Of a stretch of 18,939 bases of DNA, positions 17,259-18,939 are shown piece after piece. The stretch is from Rodentolepis nana (taxonomy: Eukaryota; Platyhelminthes; Cestoda; Cyclophyllidea; Hymenolepididae): assembly GCA_900617975.1 (NCBI GenBank), contig UZAE01000736.1, positions 1-18,939 on the forward strand, given 5' to 3'. The translations under genes and the position numbers were made by a program. Under the pieces are notes generated by a model. It was not told where the DNA came from and did no database searches. It was given only the letters and a program-made list of their open reading frames with translations. Each line of letters starts with the position of its first letter. The first letter of the stretch is position 1.

Positions 17259-17768
17259 ACTGTGGCATTAAAGACAATGAGCTTGCTGACGCACTTGCTA
17301 AGAAGGGGCATAAACCGGTCGATGTCTTTCCACACAATGAAGGCCTTAATCAGGAGAGAATTCAAGACCTCAAGGTGAAACGAACTTAAAGCTCGAACAA
17401 AGGAGAAAAAGAGGACAGCGACACTCTCCGACATAGCCGACTGGCAAAGAATCGAGGCCGTTGCTGAGTTTAGACTACGTACCGGACACGATTGCTAGGC
17501 AAAACATCTTCACAGATTGGGAGTATACACTCAACCCACATGCCCTCTATGTAACCTGCAGGAGGAAACGGACAAGACCCACCTGATTCGGTGTCCAGCC
17601 CTAAAGACAACGACGGAAACTCAGAGATACTGGGAAGCAGAAGACAGCTAATGAATTGCTATTAATTAACTGTTATTTATGTACCTCCCACCCATGGGGA
17701 AGCTGAAGTCAAAGTTTAAGGGCTAATGATAACCATCATTAAGCCTGCCATTTGAAATAATAATACTT
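17259..17768 (+). mobile_element. 5'-truncated LINE (non-LTR retrotransposon) 3' end
   Basis: The insertion is bounded by 11-bp duplications ATTCTGAAGTC (17248-17258) and ATTTTGAAGTC (17769-17779). It encodes only the C-terminal part of the polymerase ORF: the end of an RNase H domain (CGIKDNELADALAKKG), then after a one-base frameshift near 17387 the segment ADWQRIEAVAEFRLRTGHD and a zinc-finger-like CPLCNLQEETDKTHLIRC. Stop codons are TAG at 17496-17498 (inside the domain, a decay mutation) and the normal TAA at 17649-17651. The 3' untranslated region ends AAATAATAATA. RNase H plus this C-terminal finger fits I/R1/Jockey-type LINEs; the clade was not settled. The element itself is dead, but its family is the likely helper of the rzSINEs. 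Confidence 0.9.
17699..17768 (+). repeat. 3' end shared by LINE and rzSINE
   Basis: The last ~65 bp of the LINE read GAAGCTGAAGTCAAAG, then AAGGGCTAATGATAACCATC, then AAGCCTGCCATTTGAAATAA. The same order with few changes ends every rzSINE with an intact tail, for example copy L (16955-17030) and copy H in antisense. LINE reverse transcriptases of the stringent type recognise the 3' end of their RNA, so a shared 3' end is the known mark of a SINE mobilised by that LINE. Confidence 0.9.
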
Positions 17769-17812
17769 ATTTTGAAGTCCAGTCTTGTCATTCCTATTCA
17801 TTTTTCTTCCAG

Positions 17813-18022
17813 ATCTATGATATTCTACATGCCGAAGATGTGGTAAGTTGAAATTTTATATTGACGGAACTCCATATGCTGCTTCTATTCAAGTTAACTA
17901 ATTGAACTCTCCAGAGTACAATGGGTAGATTATGCACCTATAACCGGTGTCGATTCAACGAGTTTCCATGTTTGTTTCGAATTTGATATTGAGATATTTC
18001 AGCTTTCCTCCTAAACCAATTG
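17813..18022 (+). other. three possible micro-exons, unproven
   Basis: After a pyrimidine tract and AG, 17813-17842 (30 nt, IYDILHAEDV) is followed by GTAAGT. 17915-17969 starts after CTCCAG and ends before GTTTGT. 18003-18022 lies between TTTCAG and GTATGT. Joined in phase, the three stay open. The implied introns are 72 and 33 nt, in the size range of the short Argonaute introns. No protein family was recognised, and such short matches to splice consensus occur by chance. Confidence 0.2.
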
Positions 18023-18071
18023 GTATGTTTAAATGCCACGAATCGTCATCATCAGTAGGATGAAAAATGTA

Positions 18072-18484
18072 TTTATTTATATCAAATGGCAGGCATTTTG
18101 AAAGTTATCATTAGCCCTGGAGCTGACTTCGGGGTTTCACAGAGAGAAGGAACATCAAAGTGACATAAAAGTTGAGATGGGAGACAGAATAATGATTCAC
18201 AGAGGTTATAGAGACAGACAGACAGATACAAAGGCTTAAAAAGGTAAGATGAGTACCGTAGAAGGGGTCGAATATGACAAATAGTCGGGCCATAGAAGTT
18301 TGAAGTAAGAAGTCAACTGCCGATTGATAGACTTTTTTGCCGTATAAGTATACGTTGCCCAGGGTGCACCACGTGGAGGTAAGTATATTTTGCACTCACA
18401 GCCGGCAAAGGGGCTCAGCCGGGATTTGAACCCGGGACCTCGCGCACCCGAAGCGCGAATCATACCCCTAGACCACTGAGCCCC
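18072..18484 (-). mobile_element. rzSINE copy M with a tRNA-Pro head
   Basis: Antisense insertion bounded by perfect 13-bp duplications GATGAAAAATGTA (18059-18071 and 18485-18497). In sense order it begins GG plus a complete tRNA-Pro(CGG). Then comes a short linker (CTTTGCCGGCTGTGAGTGC), then the rzSINE from ATACTTACCTCCACG to the LINE-like tail. The 5' strand of ribozyme P1 and part of P2 are replaced (GTGAGTGCAAAATATAC stands where others have GGGGTGTGCGATAGAC), while P3, L3, P1 3' strand, P4 and the catalytic strand remain. Because the duplications lie outside the tRNA, tRNA and SINE entered as one molecule. The tRNA would give this copy an internal Pol III promoter that the others lack. 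Confidence 0.9.
18411..18482 (-). tRNA. tRNA-Pro (anticodon CGG), part of retroposon copy M
   Basis: A 72-nt cloverleaf: acceptor GGCTCAG/CTGAGCC with discriminator C, D-stem GTC/GAT, anticodon arm CGCGC-TTCGGGT-GCGCG, variable loop AGGTC, T-arm CCGGG-TTCAAAT-CCCGG. All stems pair. Box A (TGGTCTAGGGG) and box B (GGTTCAAATCC) are intact, no intron is present and CCA is not encoded. Only a TTT follows, so a strong Pol III terminator is missing and transcripts could run on into the SINE. It is very close to the usual animal tRNA-Pro. It may still be transcribed, but its place inside target-site duplications marks it as a retroposon head rather than a resident gene. Confidence 0.93.
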
Positions 18485-18497
18485 GATGAAAAATGTA

Positions 18498-18939
18498 AAT
18501 CTAAGTAAACTGAGACAGAAAGCTAAAAAAACAATGATATAATTCATATCACTAGGTGCGTTTTGAGGAGATGAGGATTCAAAATCTGAATATCTCCATG
18601 ACAAAATCCTAGGATGTGTTCGATTCAAAGCAAAATTTGGTTATGAATGGTCTTTTTTTCTGTTTGTATTGAAACGGCACTCGGTTTCGCAAATCTGTTC
18701 TGTTTATTTGAGAGTGCAAGAAATCCTACACCAAAATTTATGAAGTCAAAGGGAGTGTGCGATGGTGTCTCCTTTGCTAAACGAGATTTATGTGCTATTA
18801 GCTAAGATATGTAAGGAAGATGATGACGCGAGCTTGCAAATATTTTAAAATAGCGAAGTTCACTTTCTTAATTGATCGGTTTTCTGGATGTTTTCATTAT
18901 CACCAGCCTAATCAAAGCACCTTGTTTCCACCTGAAACA
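18498..18939. other. window end, no gene seen
   Basis: AT-rich sequence without a convincing reading frame, RNA or repeat. The open frame running from 18628 into the tRNA and SINE is an artefact of those elements. Confidence 0.5.

Noticed and set aside
18411..18482. Ordinary resident tRNA-Pro gene that merely neighbours a SINE
   Set aside because: The perfect 13-bp target-site duplication lies outside the tRNA, so it travelled with the SINE.
18236..18628. 130-residue minus-strand ORF
   Set aside because: It reads through the tRNA and the ribozyme region of copy M; no independent coding evidence.

Overview
The window looks like nuclear DNA of an AT-rich invertebrate. It has spliced genes with very short GT-AG introns (37-80 nt), a eukaryotic tRNA-Pro sequence, an animal-type Argonaute, and many short retroposons with (AAAT)n tails. 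The one autonomous element seen is a non-LTR retrotransposon whose ORF ends in RNase H followed by a C-terminal zinc finger. That type is common in arthropods, chelicerates included, but this is too little to name a lineage; a flatworm is an alternative.

The dominant content is one dispersed short retroposon family, called rzSINE here, with 13 copies (A-M) in both orientations. Nine copies have 9-14 bp target-site duplications (TSDs) visible by eye, so element ends can be set to the base. Copies complete at the 5' end start at G(G)GGTGTGCGATAGAC. The first ~72 nt fold on paper into the double-pseudoknot of an HDV-like self-cleaving ribozyme: P1 of 7 bp with a G1-U wobble, P2 of 8 bp, P3 of 3 bp with a UCC-starting loop, a GGGCAA strand, P4, and a GCAAA joining strand carrying the putative catalytic C. 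The predicted cut lies exactly at the TSD/element junction. The 3' end (about 65 bp) matches the 3' end of a 5'-truncated LINE at 17259-17768, so the family probably uses that LINE's reverse transcriptase. One copy (M, 18072-18484) has lost the P1 strand of the ribozyme and instead carries a complete tRNA-Pro(CGG) at its 5' end; perfect 13-bp TSDs enclose tRNA plus SINE, so they were inserted together.

Layout: 1-4876 holds six rzSINE copies in otherwise featureless AT-rich DNA. 4992-6542 (minus) is an intact intronless gene for a secreted or GPI-anchored leucine-rich-repeat protein. 7040-10111 holds five more copies, three with an intact ribozyme fold. 10209-14196 (plus) is an eight-exon Argonaute pseudogene (N, PAZ, MID, PIWI) with two in-frame TGAs, one TAG and two frame breaks. 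14197-16700 is mostly unassigned, with weak coding-like relics. 16706-18484 holds rzSINE L, the LINE fragment, three possible micro-exons, and the tRNA-headed copy M. The end of the window shows nothing recognisable.

No operon-like teamwork is visible. The functional link is between LINE and rzSINE: shared 3' end for reverse transcription, ribozyme for defining the 5' end. All folds and alignments were done by eye; no search or folding program was run.
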